Shown: piece by piece, positions 36,283 through 48,867 of the stretch
Layout: every line of letters begins with the position of its first letter
How positions within the stretch are numbered: position 1 is the first letter of the stretch
Source: Warburgia ugandensis
Lineage: Eukaryota > Streptophyta > Magnoliopsida > Canellales > Canellaceae
Direction: 5' to 3'
Length of the DNA: 64,000 bases
Assembly: GCA_035236585.1 (NCBI GenBank)
Contig: CP141134.1
Location: forward strand, 22,808,414-22,872,413
The notes under the pieces: generated by a model
Database searches by the model: none
What the model was told of the DNA's origin: nothing
The model's input: the letters and a program-made list of their open reading frames with translations, nothing else
Translations under genes and position numbers: made by a program

Positions 36283-39251
36283 ACTAGTTAATGTTTTAAT
36301 GGTCGAAGATAGCTTATTTCATCCTAAGTCTAGACAACTCTTATTTCCAATTGACTAAGGCTAACTAGTTGAATGGTTGAACATAAAGTGGTTACTTCAA
36401 TCCTCATGTAAGGAGGGGTTTAGACCTCACCAATGTCAACAGAAGGTAGGGGAAGAGTGAGGCTCTATCAGAAAACCTACTTAACATCATGTTCAGCATT
36501 CACTAGAGTGACCTTAGCTCAACCTTTCATAAGGTTCCTATGAGCATTTTAACCCTAAGTACTCTTTCTATTTGATTTTAATTAAATCCATGAAAATTAA
36601 GATGCCATTCATGGAATTTCATTATTCTCCTATTTTGGGGCAAGGAATTTATATTTCTTATATTATCCTATTAAATATGGCCCTTGCTATCATTAAGTCC
36701 ATGTCATTCATTCCATGTAATTGTTCTTCAACTCTATTTTCATTTAATTACATTTTCAATGTAATTTTCATAACATAAGAATTAAAGCATAAATAAATAA
36801 GTATATCTAACAATTAAATGTACTAATCAATAAAAGACATTTATAGTAACATTAATAATTCAAATAAATACATTTAACATATCATCATGATCTAATGGTC
36901 ATCATTCATTTCTAATCATCTTTCATCCTATATAGGGTTTTAGATCTTGATTTTTTATTTTGCTCAGATCTTATCATTTTCTCAAAGTGATCTCATCACT
37001 ATATCATTGAAATCATCTTATCACATGATCTGATCCTTCTTGATCTAACTAATCAAGAAGATCTTAAGCCATTTTATCCAATTTAAGTGCATAGATCTTA
37101 ATCTATCCCAAATTATCATTATCAAGCCCATCAATCCATATGATCTTAACTTTATATCATCATCCAAATACATCCACAATCTCCAATCATCCTTGATCAA
37201 GCTGATTCAGGAGATTACAATTCACTTTTATGGATTTTATTACTTTTAAGGGTCAAGATCTTAAGATCTGGAAAATAAATTACTTCTAACCATATAATTA
37301 TTATAGTTATACATTTAGATCATCATATAAACTATTTTAAAAGGTCTGATCATGCTTGATTAATCTGATCATGAAGATCCATGCTCATTTTTATTATTTT
37401 TATTCTTTTAAGGATATGTTTCTTATTTAAACACCAATCAACCACTTCTAACCATTGATTCCATGTTCTAGAATCACAAGATCATTAGTGGATCAGAATT
37501 ATAAAGTCTGATCATTCCAAATTTCTCTTATCATAGGAATTAGTAATACTTTTCTTTATTAACAGAATTTTACATGCATCAAAATATAATTTTTTTATTT
37601 TAGTACCTTATACAAGTAACAAGGAATTAATAGCAACTTTCAGATCTAAAATTTGAGCTAAATTGAGCTCTCAGTTGAAGAAACAAGATTTTAGTTCAAA
37701 AATTGGATGGCTGAGATCATTCCAATAGAAAACGACAAACAGGAGGTCAGACCACGCCTGTTACTTAGGATTACCCGTCACTAGGGATGGGTGACCGATG
37801 ATATGCGAGATCGTCCAGATCTAGACCATCGGATCACCCATCCCCTGATCTCCCTCATCTTATAAGATCTATGCCTAGGATTTCATCCCCTGGGTTTGTT
37901 GTGTCCCAGAAACTCATCCAATGGCTCAAAAGTTGGATATCAACCGTCCAAGGATGAGATCTCAACCCTCTATGTCGGATACATCGTTTATGAGGATCAA
38001 TGGCCAGGGGAGATCAGAGATGCCCGAAAAGCTAGAATGACATGTCGGAATGAAAGGGGAATGAATTGGGTGGCCTACCTATGCCTTTCAGGTAAAGTAA
38101 TTTCACCGAAGAAGAGATTTATTGGTGAAAGAAAACCCTAATGCCGAAAAATGCAAACAGTCAAGTGCCATTGCCAGAGAAGGGTGGGGACCATGGGGGG
38201 AACACATACCACCCCATTTTGAAGATATTTAATCATGCAAGATCATTGTTTAATAGCTTGATTGGCCAGAATAACTTGAAAATTCCACCAAAGATGGTAA
38301 TACATTGATGCTTGGAATTCAAGTTTAGTTTTCTGGTGATCACACTATTGGATCGTCAAAATTATTTAGGTCTTTTATAGATCACCTTAGTTTGAACAGC
38401 TCAGAATGTGGGATTTAGAATATAATGTTTGGAGTGAGATGGCTAACAGAATTTAGGGTTATCAGGAAGAACCCTAGATGAACGGGGATGACGCATCCCT
38501 TGACACGCCCACAGACAAATATGAGCTGTCTGCCCTTGGTGCGTCTGGGGACACGCCCCCTAAGAAAGAAGAGAAAGAGGGAGAAAGGACAGGAATTGGG
38601 GCATTGTAGGGGATCTCGTGAAGAACATTAGAAAAATCTTTGGGAAATTTTATGGGCTATTTATAGGGATTTTTGAATTTTTCATGATTATATGTCATAA
38701 TTATGTTTCATTTTTTTATTATTATTAAATTATCATTGAATTCCCACTACCACCTCCTTCTCCACTAACAATTTGTGGTGGTTTGACTCATGATGGTGGT
38801 CTTCCAGACCGTTGGCCCACCTTGTGGGCCCCATATAGTTGTGAAAAGATCGATTTGCCCTTTTAATTCCAAAAATGGAGAAAAGTAAAGTTTATTCTTA
38901 TGAACTTAGAATTGAGCACACTTAGTGTTGTTTCGATGTAGTTTTCTAGTACATTCCAAATTTTGATGTCTTAGGTTTCAGTTATGAGTAAAATTACCAT
39001 CTTACCCTTTTATTCATGAAAATAGGAAAAAATAAGGATTTTTCCTCCGAACTTAGAATTTGACATACTTATAGTCATTCTGATCAAATTTTCAAGTACA
39101 TTACAATTATAAAAATTTTAAGTCTTGATTTTATTTTTATAAAAGTTGAATTCTCCTGGAACTCAAAGTTCTAATAACACTTTTAGAATTTCAACTTTTA
39201 ATTAAATTTTTTATAATTAAAAATATATTTATAAAAATTGAGGTTATTACA
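34058..39251 (-). mobile_element. R1-family solo LTR, copy 4 (5.2 kb)
   Basis: It starts TGTGGTGACCCGGG and ends GAGGTTATTACA and is collinear with the other R1 LTRs, including the GATC-dense block (about 35,610-36,200), an ATT microsatellite (36,249-36,280) and a GC-rich block (about 37,740-37,880). GTAAT before and ATAAT after form a target duplication with one mismatch. At 5,194 bp it is the longest copy. No interior adjoins it. Short open frames within it have no counterpart in other copies. Confidence 0.85.
36249..36280. repeat. ATT/TTA microsatellite
   Basis: Ten or eleven ATT units. Shorter versions occupy the same place in the other R1 LTRs (about 12,303-12,316, 17,645-17,658 and 24,731-24,748), so the array expanded in this copy. 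Confidence 0.85.
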
Positions 39252-39827
39252 ATAATCATGTGATATTTAATTTATAGTGGTGAAATGAATGAAGGGCTAG
39301 TGAAACTATTGGACCCACAGTGTTGTCCATGTACTTAGACAACTGAGTTGAAAGAGACAATTAATGTGGGCTAAGTCTCTGGAAGCATGATAGTAGCATT
39401 TGCATGAAGTGGCTAGACACAAGGGCAACTAGGTCGATCATTTAAATGTCCTCTGGGAGCATGTATCACCAAAAGAAGACCAAATGGAGGAACTTGCTTG
39501 GGGCCATATGCAAAGTAGAGGTATTTTGTGGGTGGTGACGACATAAAAAAAGTGCAAAGTTGTAAACTCCCTAGCGCATTTGTTGAAGAGATGACATAAA
39601 GGGATTTATGATGGATGGAGCCCCCAATTGGAAATGTGACCCACAAATAATTGGTAGTTTTATAATGCATTGTGGGTGGAATTTGATACTAAAGGCACTA
39701 AGCTCAAGAGTCCCTGTAGTTGCAATTCCATAATGCACAAATCAACCATTAAAAGCTAACTGTGTGGAGGATTTGTGGGGTTTAGAGTGAGTGCCAAGAT
39801 GGATGTGAAGGGAAATGTGAGGAATGA
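39252..39827. other. Gene-free stretch
   Basis: No gene or element recognised. An 85-codon open frame on - (39,413-39,670) resembles nothing I know and is likely chance. Confidence 0.45.
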
Positions 39828-41500
39828 TGGGGTATTTTTAAAATTACTCACAAGCACATGAATTAATGTAGCATTAGCACATGATAGTTAGGTCCCATGA
39901 GGAATCTCTCAAATTTGTATGTTGGATGGATCTTATTTAAAGTACTTAACTTTAGCTAAATAGAGATTAAATTGATTTGAATTTAAACTAGGAAAGTAAA
40001 TGCATAAAATTAGAAACTACAATTAAAAGAAACTTACTAAAATCAAAACTAAGCAATGGAATTAGAAACTTACCTAACTAACAAGTAACAAAAGAAACTA
40101 ATGCAAAACAAGCATTAATCAAATTAACCACTTAAGGAAACTACTAAAAGGGAAACTTTCCTCATTTAAAACTTTCATAAACAAGACACTATCTAAATTT
40201 CAAAAAGGAAACTTTCTAAACCTAAACTAACATGTAAAAAACTAATTAAAAACTTACACAACAAGATTAAGCAACTAAATTATAGAAAATTCAAAGGGGA
40301 ATGTGACCTAGTTCCATGTGCATTATCCATTGATTGTGCACTTGGTTTATAGGTTGAAAGATGACCAAATTTGATGCTTTAAATGCAAACTAACATGCAA
40401 CCTAAGCCATGTACTCAATAAATAACCTCAAAATAAAAATGGCTTCTAATGATTCAAGCAATTAATATGTTTTGATGCCTAGAACACAAAGTATAAAGAT
40501 TAAGGAGAAAATTTCTAGATTTTAAGTACTCACGAACATCAAATCAAAAAAAAAATTAATAGCTTTTATGCAAGATGACAACCCAAATCTAAATTACTTT
40601 GATGATGGAAACATTCAATAAAAAGAATACTCAGAGAATTTTATTGAATTAATGCCAAATTACATCAAAATTATGTGCATAAAAAGCTAGAAATTGTGCA
40701 ATAAACTAAACCCTAAACCCTAATCTAAATAATAATAAAAGCTCAATCTAAAGCTTCCAATATAAAATATGATGACATGCAAAGAAAACCCAAAATGAAA
40801 TTCAAGAGAAAGATAGCTAGATGGGTGAATTAATTATAGAAAAAATGCCTAAAACTAAGTGGAAGTGAAGGAGGAAAACATAAAATTCCCAAGAGGGAGG
40901 GCGAGGATGCAATCTATTTGTTCTATTGGTTGTCACTACCAAATAAGAAATAACTTAAATCTTGAGTGCATGAGAAAAAAAAACTAATGAATCTAAAGCA
41001 AAAAAAACTAATAGAAAGTTATGTGGAAAGAATAGTGTAGAACCAGAAAGCAAATCAATGGGAAACTAAAATAACAAAACAAAACTACTAACTTGAATTG
41101 GAGAGAAAATAAGCAAAGAAATAACTAGAAACCCAAAGGAAGAATAGAACCAAAGGAAACTAAAGTCTTGCTTCAAAGATCACCAAACAAAGAATGCAAT
41201 GTTTCATGGTTGTCTCACCTAACCTCTTGTTTGGGTAAAAATGTGGAAACCATGGAGTATATATATAGCTACTGTGTTTCTAACTTAGGAAAGGGTTGAA
41301 TCAATGAGGAAAGTAAATATAAATCTCGGGTTTCAATAAGGAATGGTAGGTAGATAATGATGTAGCATGATGATGTAAGAAAGAGATGCATGGCTGGCTA
41401 GTTTCCTGAATTAGAAGGGGAGGTAGGCGTTACCTTCTTAGGAAGGTGGGATGGAATTCCAACCCCTTCTTAAGGTGGTTTTGGATGGTGGGAATTCCAA
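39828..41500 (-). mobile_element. Partial Athila/Tat-type Gypsy LTR
   Basis: It is collinear with the LTR at 50,055-52,629 over its first 1.6 kb: a TTTAAAATTACT start, AAACTTACCTAACTAA runs, a GATCCATGGATTGT-like phrase and the block ending GAAGGGGAGGT. Similarity stops near 41,500. A TATATATATA box read on - lies near 41,251-41,266. No interior or second LTR is seen, so this is a truncated copy. Confidence 0.7.
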
Positions 41501-42090
41501 CACTCTTTTATAACACATGGGCTAATAATTTAGTACTTTTTATTCAAGATTGAATACGTATCAAAGAAATCCACTGAGATGAGCATATAAGATGTAAGAG
41601 AATCTGACAAAGGCATAGCCATGAAGAAGAAAGCCAGTAAACAGAAGGTGTTAGCTAAAGAGGTTGTAGACCAAGTGGGAACTTAGACAAGAATATTGAG
41701 GACTTTTGTTGTTGCTCTTGCACAAGGATAAACATTTAAGTCAATATTGATGAAATTCTTGTTGCCATAGATATCAATCCAAATAGATCCAAATAACAAG
41801 ACAGAGGGGTATAAGCACTTTATTGACTCTAGGTTGCTAGAGATAAATATCTTCTTTTCTATCTATGTAAACCATTAAAAACAAGACATACCTATATATG
41901 TTCTATAAAACTAGTTCCACATCTTCATGATTGTAAATGTTGTATGTCTTCCCAATAGAAATACAGTTGTGATCTTGTGAGACATTTTCCATTTAATTTG
42001 AGAAAAAAAGAAAAATTTTGTAAGGCATGTGAATTTCTAGCATGACTTAGAATATAAAGTTTAAGGGGGTACTACATACATACATTCATG
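41501..42090. other. Gene-free stretch
   Basis: Nothing recognisable. It lies between the truncated LTR and the CACTA-like terminus. Confidence 0.45.
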
Positions 42091-42650
42091 CACTACCAAG
42101 AAGGGTAAGAGAATAAGAATGTTAGATAGTTAAGGTTGGAAACAAAAGCAAAGTACTATAACCCCAACAAAATTCCTTCCAAAGGATCTATTTTGAGACT
42201 TTTGAAGACAAAAACTAGAAGATGGCTTTCACACACTTGTGATGGGAAAAAAATAGAAGATGGTTACAACAAAACCATCTTAGAAAATATATTTAAGAAG
42301 ATAGTTATGGAAAAATGTCTTCAAAAGTCATTGGCAAGAGTGAAAAAAAAAAAATTTGAGAGAGAGAGAGAGAGAGATCTTAGGAAGATAGTTTGAGAAA
42401 ATCATCTTAAAAAGTCATTGGTAAGAGTGAAAAACATTTTTGGGGCAGCTTATAAAGACAGTTAGAAAAATCCTTTTCTAAAGTCATCTTTAAGAAGACA
42501 ATTTGTAAAACCATCTTAAGAAAACCACAATTAAGAAGATGGTTTTAGTAACCAACTTTAAAAATCCTAATTTGGAAGACAAATTTTGAAAAACATGGTT
42601 TTAAAGATGATTTTGCAAGGCCAACTTTAAAAATCTGATGTTACAACTCT
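42091..42650 (+). mobile_element. CACTA (En/Spm)-like terminus with subterminal repeats
   Basis: CACTACCAAGAAGG at 42,091 resembles the CACTACAAGAAA ends of plant CACTA DNA transposons. About ten short repeats follow, in both directions: AAGATGGTT-type at about 42,217, 42,257, 42,297, 42,380, 42,535 and 42,603, and AACCATCTT-type at about 42,275, 42,403, 42,484 and 42,511. Dense subterminal direct and inverted repeats are typical of CACTA transposase-binding regions. The opposite end and a clear transposase were not found, so the extent of the element is unknown. Confidence 0.5.
42359..42376. repeat. GA microsatellite
   Basis: Nine GA units between subterminal repeats of the CACTA-like end. 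Confidence 0.85.
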
Positions 42651-43945
42651 CCCTTTTTTCTTTCTTCCCTGAAAACTATCTTCAACTAGTAAATTGACAG
42701 AACAATAGCGACCTCCTCTAATTGCACTCTCTCTCTTTCCCATTGCCTACCTATCGTCTAGTCACTAGATTTTGACTAATGTGGCTGAAAAAATGCAATA
42801 ACAACTATGAACCTCTTTTTCTATCCCATTTTTCTTGTGAATCCTCTGACAATTATTGTGCTTGGAAGGGAGTTTTGTGATTAGAAATGTTGTGCTAAGA
42901 ACTAGGTTAGATTGTCAACATTCCATCAAAGATAGTACAATTGCTAGTATTTTGCTATCAATTTACTACAGATTTGCTATTGCTTTGATGCAATTTTGTC
43001 ACTATTTTAAAGATTGAGAAACTGGGTGTTTTGCTACTAATTAAAATGTTTTGTCTATGCAAGAAAAATGAAACATGAAGAAAATAAAAAACAATAAGAC
43101 AAGAGAAGGAGCAAAGGGTGAACAAAAATGGAAAAGGCTAATAAATCAGATGCATGGAATGAATTTGTTTAGTGCTACTTATCTCTAAGATTGGAAAATT
43201 TTAAGGAATTAGAGTGGGGAAGTTGCAAGAGAAGGGGAAAAGTCAGAGTCAAAATTTGGGTTTGCAGTTCCTATCTGAAATTAGGGTTATTGTCCAATGA
43301 AACTATTGATGAGCCTATTCTTATCAGTTCAAATGAACTTAAAAGTTTCAATGACAATGAGACAAATAAAGAAAGTTGATTTTCTTGTGAGAGTAACTAC
43401 ATTTCCCAAAAAACTAAATTAAGGAGGTTAGGAAAGAAAGTTGAGACTGGTAATGTTAGTTTTATCAAGCTAGAGGAACAATATTGTTTCTTTCATTGAA
43501 AGGTCTTGGCTTATAGTTCCTATTTTAATAGAATTTGTTTGATATTGACGCATTGCCATCAAAGGAACTACAAGAGCATGGTATAAGCTAAATACTAAGA
43601 GGCCAAATTTTCATAAGATAGTTCCAAATTTGCTCTTTGATCTTGTAGACAAGTACTTGATAGTATTCCTAGGCTTTTATTACTAAAACAAAGCCATCAA
43701 TTGATGTAATTTGTGAGAATGAGATGGATTATGAGTGTGACAATATAGGTGAGGATGGAGGTTGGGATGAAAAATTTGAAGGGGAAAATTAAAATGTAAC
43801 ATTTGATATATGTAATTAAAGGATGGTTAATTAGGAGTTATCTTATCCTTTCGCATGTGTTCTTGTGTTATTTTTATTTATGTGTATGCACAATTTCTTA
43901 ATAGGAATTCACAATATCTATAAATATATATATAACTTGTATATA

Positions 43946-43976
<31 letters not shown>

Positions 43977-44019
43977 TAGTGTATATATATATATATTAGT
44001 AGTTATATATATGATGCAA
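42651..44019 (+). other. Unrecognised stretch, possibly CACTA interior
   Basis: A 62-codon frame at 43,191-43,379, and a lysine/glutamate-rich remnant ending in acidic residues near 43,740-43,790, could be decayed coding sequence. I cannot assign either to a family. A mixed TA/TG microsatellite occupies about 43,922-44,012. No intact gene. Confidence 0.35.
43922..44012. repeat. TA/TG mixed microsatellite
   Basis: Runs of TATATA and GTGTGT, including a near-duplicated GTATATATATATATATTAG segment. Confidence 0.8.
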
Positions 44020-45665
44020 GTAGGTCATAAATAGCCTAACCTAAAAAGTCATTGGAGGGAGTTAGAACAAGAAAAGTAAGATTTGAAGTTTTCAAAAAAT
44101 GGTTCTTGTGCATTGATCCAAACCATTGATTAACCAATAGTAAGATATGACTTTTCTAGGAATTAGTGAATTTTCTAAATTTTAGTCCATGGCTGAAAAA
44201 TCAGATCAGTAATCTTAATGGTCAATATCACACAATTATGTTTAATCATCAGTGACAAATGAATAAAACTATTGTTAATATTGGTTCTCATTTGATCAAA
44301 GAAAGATTTAAACTATTAACAAAAAATTAATGTTTCTAAAGATGGTTTAGGGTTTCCTCTTTAAAAATGAAGTTTTTTAAATATAGTTTGTGATTTCCTC
44401 TTTAAAAATTCCATTTTTAATGATGGTGTAGGGTTTCATCTTGAAAATGACAAGTATCATATGTGCTTACCTTAAAAAAATTTGTATTAATTAAAATTGT
44501 TGCGTTCCCACCCCTCAGTAATTATATATATATATATATATATATTAGATTGAATTTTGACTAATGGATGGCTTGGAAAATATGAAACCAGCCATCAACT
44601 ACTGTTGGCTACATATATACCATGGATCCAACTGTACAAAACATGGACTATGTCATAAATAAATGTTTAAACTAGTTGATGAAATTATTAGTCTATAAAT
44701 GTGTGTATTAGTGTTACCAATTGTGCGCGCAATGATCTGAACCATTGATCAATAATCAATGGTGCATATCTGAGTTTTTCTGCAACTGGAGATTTGTTTG
44801 ATTTTCTATCAAAGGCAAGATAATCATATCATCAGTCAAAATGGCTGAGATCACCTGGTTGTGTTTAGTGATTGATGATAGAAAAATAGATATATGGTTA
44901 ATATTGGTTCTCATTTGGTATAAGAAAATTTTGAAATGTAGATTAAAAAACAATTTTTCTAAAGACTGTTCATGGTTCTATCTTTAAAAATGACATTTTT
45001 AAAGACAATTAAAGATTAAATATTTTAAAACAATGTTTTTAAAGATATTATAGGGTTTCATCTTGAAAAAAATGAGTGTTGTATGTGCCTCTAAAAATTT
45101 TGGTATTAAACATATCTATTATGTACCTCTAGGTTACTATTTTTATATACTTGATTGAATTTTGACTGTGGATGATAAAAAAGTGTGAATTTGACCACTA
45201 GCTACTATCAGCTACACATATACCATAGATCCAACAATCCAAATATATGGACTAGGTCCTTGATCAGGGGTTCAACTTATCAATTTGTGAAATCAAAAGT
45301 CTATTTCAGCGTTGATAAGTGATACAAAATGCATGCTTATCTAAACTTCTGATCAACAATCAAGGATGTAAATATGAGTTTTTTTTTAACAATTTGTGAA
45401 TTTAATTTTCTATCCATGGTTGGAAATTAAGTTCAACAATCTAAATGGCATGTGAATATGTTTAATGATTGATGATAGAAATATAGACCTACATTTAATA
45501 TAAGTTCTCATTTGATCTAAGAAAGATATGAAATGCACATTAAATAGTGATGTTTCTAAAGATGGTTCAGTGTTTTCTCTTTAAAACTACTTTTTCAAGG
45601 ATACTTTAGGGTTTTGTCTTGAAAACAAGTAGTACTATACGTGATCACCTTAAAAAAGATTTGGG
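44020..45665 (+). repeat. Tandem array, units of about 600 bp (two full, one partial)
   Basis: Units begin near 44,546 and 45,151 with TTGATTGAATTTTGACT; the first unit is partial, from about 44,020. Each continues with an ACCATTGATCAA-like phrase, GGTTCTCATTTGAT, a TTTCTAAAGATGGTT motif and TAGGGTTTCATCTTGAAAA. The AAAGATGG motif recalls the subterminal repeats at 42.1-42.65 kb, so the array may belong to the same CACTA-like element. Units differ substantially, so the array is old. No open frame spans a unit. Confidence 0.7.
44524..44545. repeat. TA microsatellite
   Basis: Eleven TA units at the junction of the first and second unit of the 600-bp array. Confidence 0.85.
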
Positions 45666-45769
45666 TTTGAACAAGATGCTTATTCCCTACCTCCTCCCCT
45701 TCTCTATTGATCCTTAGTACCCTAACAATCTCCCTCCCTCTACCTATCCCTCTCTCATGACTCGCTTTT

Positions 45770-45789
45770 GTCTCTCTCTCTCTCTCTCT
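45770..45789. repeat. CT microsatellite (short)
   Basis: About nine CT units in a pyrimidine-rich stretch (45,680-45,860) that also contains a 12-base C run at 45,842-45,853. Confidence 0.85.
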
Positions 45790-45938
45790 GGCTTGTGTGC
45801 CCTGGACAAACCCGTTGAAATTCACTGATGACTAAGTAGTTCCCCCCCCCCCCTCTCCCCTCTCTGTTGCATGTGGTTGAAAAGGCCAACTTGTGCTTAG
45901 TTGATAAAAATCAACCTTTGCTAATGATCATTGTGGAT

Positions 45939-45940
<2 letters not shown>

Positions 45941-46030
<90 letters not shown>
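45941..46030. repeat. CT(39) microsatellite followed by GT(6)
   Basis: An uninterrupted 78-bp CT run (45,941-46,018) passes directly into GT repeats. The purity suggests recent expansion. Open frames through it on both strands encode only Leu-Ser or Arg-Glu runs and are not genes. Confidence 0.95.
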
Positions 46031-48288
46031 ATTTATGTGTATGTATGTATATCTATATAGACATGGTTGAAAAACCAACCTTTCTTGGCGAACATAGCTA
46101 ACTCTCCCTCTCAATTAGGATTTTTCATTCTTGCACATGATCATTGACAAATATGAATTGTTGATCAACAAGATGGTTCTCTAGTTCCTCCAATTTGAGT
46201 AATTTCCAATCAAATTTTGACTAAACTTGTGTCTGATTTTGGTTATACTATATGCTAAATTTCATTCCCCCTAATTAATGAGATGATTGATCCAGCTGTT
46301 ATATGCTTCGAATCATGCTTAAGTTACTATTTTAATTTGATGTATGGACCTATGAAGTTGTGATCAAATGTGATGTTTTATTATTGTTAAAGACGATGTA
46401 TGAAACTGCAAGAATTGAATTGAAACTATAATTACTTTCTCAAAAAAGGGTTCTCTTGAAACTTAATTAAAAATTATTAAAAACTTTCCAACTATAATAG
46501 ATTGTGGAAATATTCTAAGCATCCTCTATGAAAAGTAATGACATAAAATCAAAGAATTACACTATGGATAAATCTATGTTTTCCAACTTGACATCAATTT
46601 TAAAATAAACTTTCTAAGACAATTAAAACATTAAGATTTCCTAATTGGGGTTCCTAATCAAAGGCTAAGATCACTCTAACCCTAAGCAAGAGAAACTAGC
46701 CTTGCATGTTAATAAATCTAAGCATAAAATTATAGAATTTTACAATGATAAAGTAATATAATTTAACTACCCTAGACTAAGCTAAAATTATAAAACATGA
46801 CACTTCTAAAACTATAATAAAATAGTCCTAAAACTAACAAAAAATTGAAGCAAAAATAGTCCTAAAATTTAGCTAAGGTTAATTAGTTTCACTTAAAACA
46901 ATTTTGATATTACATTAGTTATGAAGTGGTTTTAACTTATTCATTAATTTGATAAAATGGTCATAGAATCGCTAGAAAATAATTAATTCTAGCTAGAAAA
47001 CTAATTCCTAAACTATGCTAGAATTAAAGCATGCAAACTATGCTAAAACATGAACAAAAACTACCATAACATTCTCAAATTGAAAGGATGAATCATAAAC
47101 TCCAAGCCTAAATGAAATAGTAACTAAATTACAAGAAATAAACTTTTATTAAGTTTTAGTCTTTAACCATTACATAATCAAAAGAAAAACAAACAAAAAT
47201 TAACAAGAAACTCACAATCTTTTATTCTTTGATGCATTTGTTTCAGTGAAATGTTTGCATTGTACAGGAAAAATGGAATGTCAAGAACATCAAGAACATG
47301 AAGAACGGTCCAATCTAAGTGGCTTTCATAAGAGAAAGGGTAGAGTGCAACCAAAAATGGAAAACATTATTAAGAGAAAAGTCAAAGGCAATAAAATATG
47401 TTCTCCAATACAGCAATAGAGGAGAATAAATAGGTAATAGTGTAGCATCCTATATCTCTTTCCTTAATTGCACCATAAGAAATATGATGCCTATTATGAT
47501 TGATAATTGGATACATGTGTCACCAACAATCAAAGATTTAATTTGAGAGATGGTGAAAGTATGTAAATGCTCCATATCATATAATATAGTGTATATCATA
47601 TCTTGTTATTTCTAAATAGAGTAAAGTGTGTGTTTCTACTTTGTAGTTTGCTTTTGACGTACTTAGTGACAAGAAGATGAAAATTTTGCAAGGAGTTAGT
47701 GAATAATGAAGAAAATATAAGACTTACCACGCTCACACCTACATACTTACAAATGTAGATAATCCATCGAGGTTGTACATAGTTCTTAGAATTTATTCAA
47801 TATTATTGGCTAAAATGCCTTGAAATAAATTAGTAAAGTGTTGCATCTGCATTTGAGGTATATGCTAATTCAATGTTTGATTGAATTAATTATAACATTC
47901 AATTATGATTAATTATGTACATTTTATTGCATCACATGTGTAGGCAAAGTGTTCTCAAGGGATAAAGGTGTGTGCAATCAATCATATGCAGCACCACCTC
48001 TCTAGGTTGGGCTACACTAGGGTGGAAAAACAATAAGTAAGCATATATAAGAGTTCATTTCTTTCTAATTATATTATAGTTATATTTGATTATCTAACTT
48101 TAGTGTCTCTCTTGATAGCAAATGAACTTTGGATTATCCTATGGAAAATGGTGCACTTAGAGGGATGTAATGCCCAAACCTTAAAAGACGAAGCTATTGC
48201 TTGAAGTGCTTTCAGAATAGTATGGTTGCATGTCTCTGCCCTTGTTTATTTTAGAATATATAAAGTAATGATATATTAGTTTATCGAA
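46031..48288. other. Gene-free AT-rich stretch
   Basis: No gene is recognised. The + strand from about 46,380 to 47,460 is A-rich with runs such as AAACTAATT, similar in texture to the Athila/Tat LTRs but not clearly collinear with them. Confidence 0.4.
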
Positions 48289-48474
48289 TTGATCATTTTA
48301 TTTTTTGTGCAAGAAGAGTTTACCCGAGAAACAACATCTATATGGACTATAAGTAGCACTACTCTAAAGGATGACATCTTGTATAAGGCTTTGGGCAACA
48401 ACGAGGAGCACCATGGTGACAAAGCCTACGAGCACTTAAAATTGCAACTTCAAAATGAGTTGCATGACAATTGA
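48289..48474 (+). CDS. Short unrecognised open frame, possible decayed gene piece
   Basis: The 61 residues are acidic and hydrophilic, with a YEHLKLQLQNEL helix-like end. Codons before and after it (about 48,120-48,610) can also be read as broken coding sequence ending in a KDEEEQLVPS tail. Such acidic tails occur in CACTA-associated proteins, among many others, and the CACTA-like end at 42.1 kb makes that a possibility. I do not recognise the family and it may be chance. Confidence 0.2.
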   Translation: MIILFFVQEEFTRETTSIWTISSTTLKDDILYKALGNNEEHHGDKAYEHLKLQLQNELHDN

Positions 48475-48805
48475 AAGTGTAAAATAATGGAGGATTTGCA
48501 AAGTATGAGATATCAAGAGCTAGCTCGTCCTATGCCTAGGCTCCATTCCCATGCTAGATGCAATTCTCCTACACAAAAAGATGAAGAAGAGCAACTTGTA
48601 CCTTCTTAAGGAGAAAATTTAATCATTGATATGATATATATATAATAATCCCGCTTCGTCTATTCTTACATTTCAAGTATTTCTAATTTGCAAAAGGGTC
48701 ATCGCTTGTTAAACTTGAATGACACTGCAAATGTTACCGTTATTAAATCATGGTATAAGATGTCCTCTACATTTTTACATGGGTTGTTGATGACCCACAT
48801 ACTAA

Positions 48806-48867
48806 GTGTGTGTGTGTGTGTGTGTGTGTGTGCATGCGTGCGAGTGTGTGTGTGTGTGTGTGTGTGT
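48806..48867. repeat. GT microsatellite
   Basis: Two GT runs of 22-27 bp separated by GCATGCGTGCGA. Confidence 0.9.

Noticed and set aside
39413-39670. An 85-codon open frame on -
   Set aside because: No similarity recognised and no supporting context between two LTR fragments.
45867-46114. Open frames on both strands with long Leu-Ser or Arg-Glu runs
   Set aside because: They are produced by the CT microsatellite.
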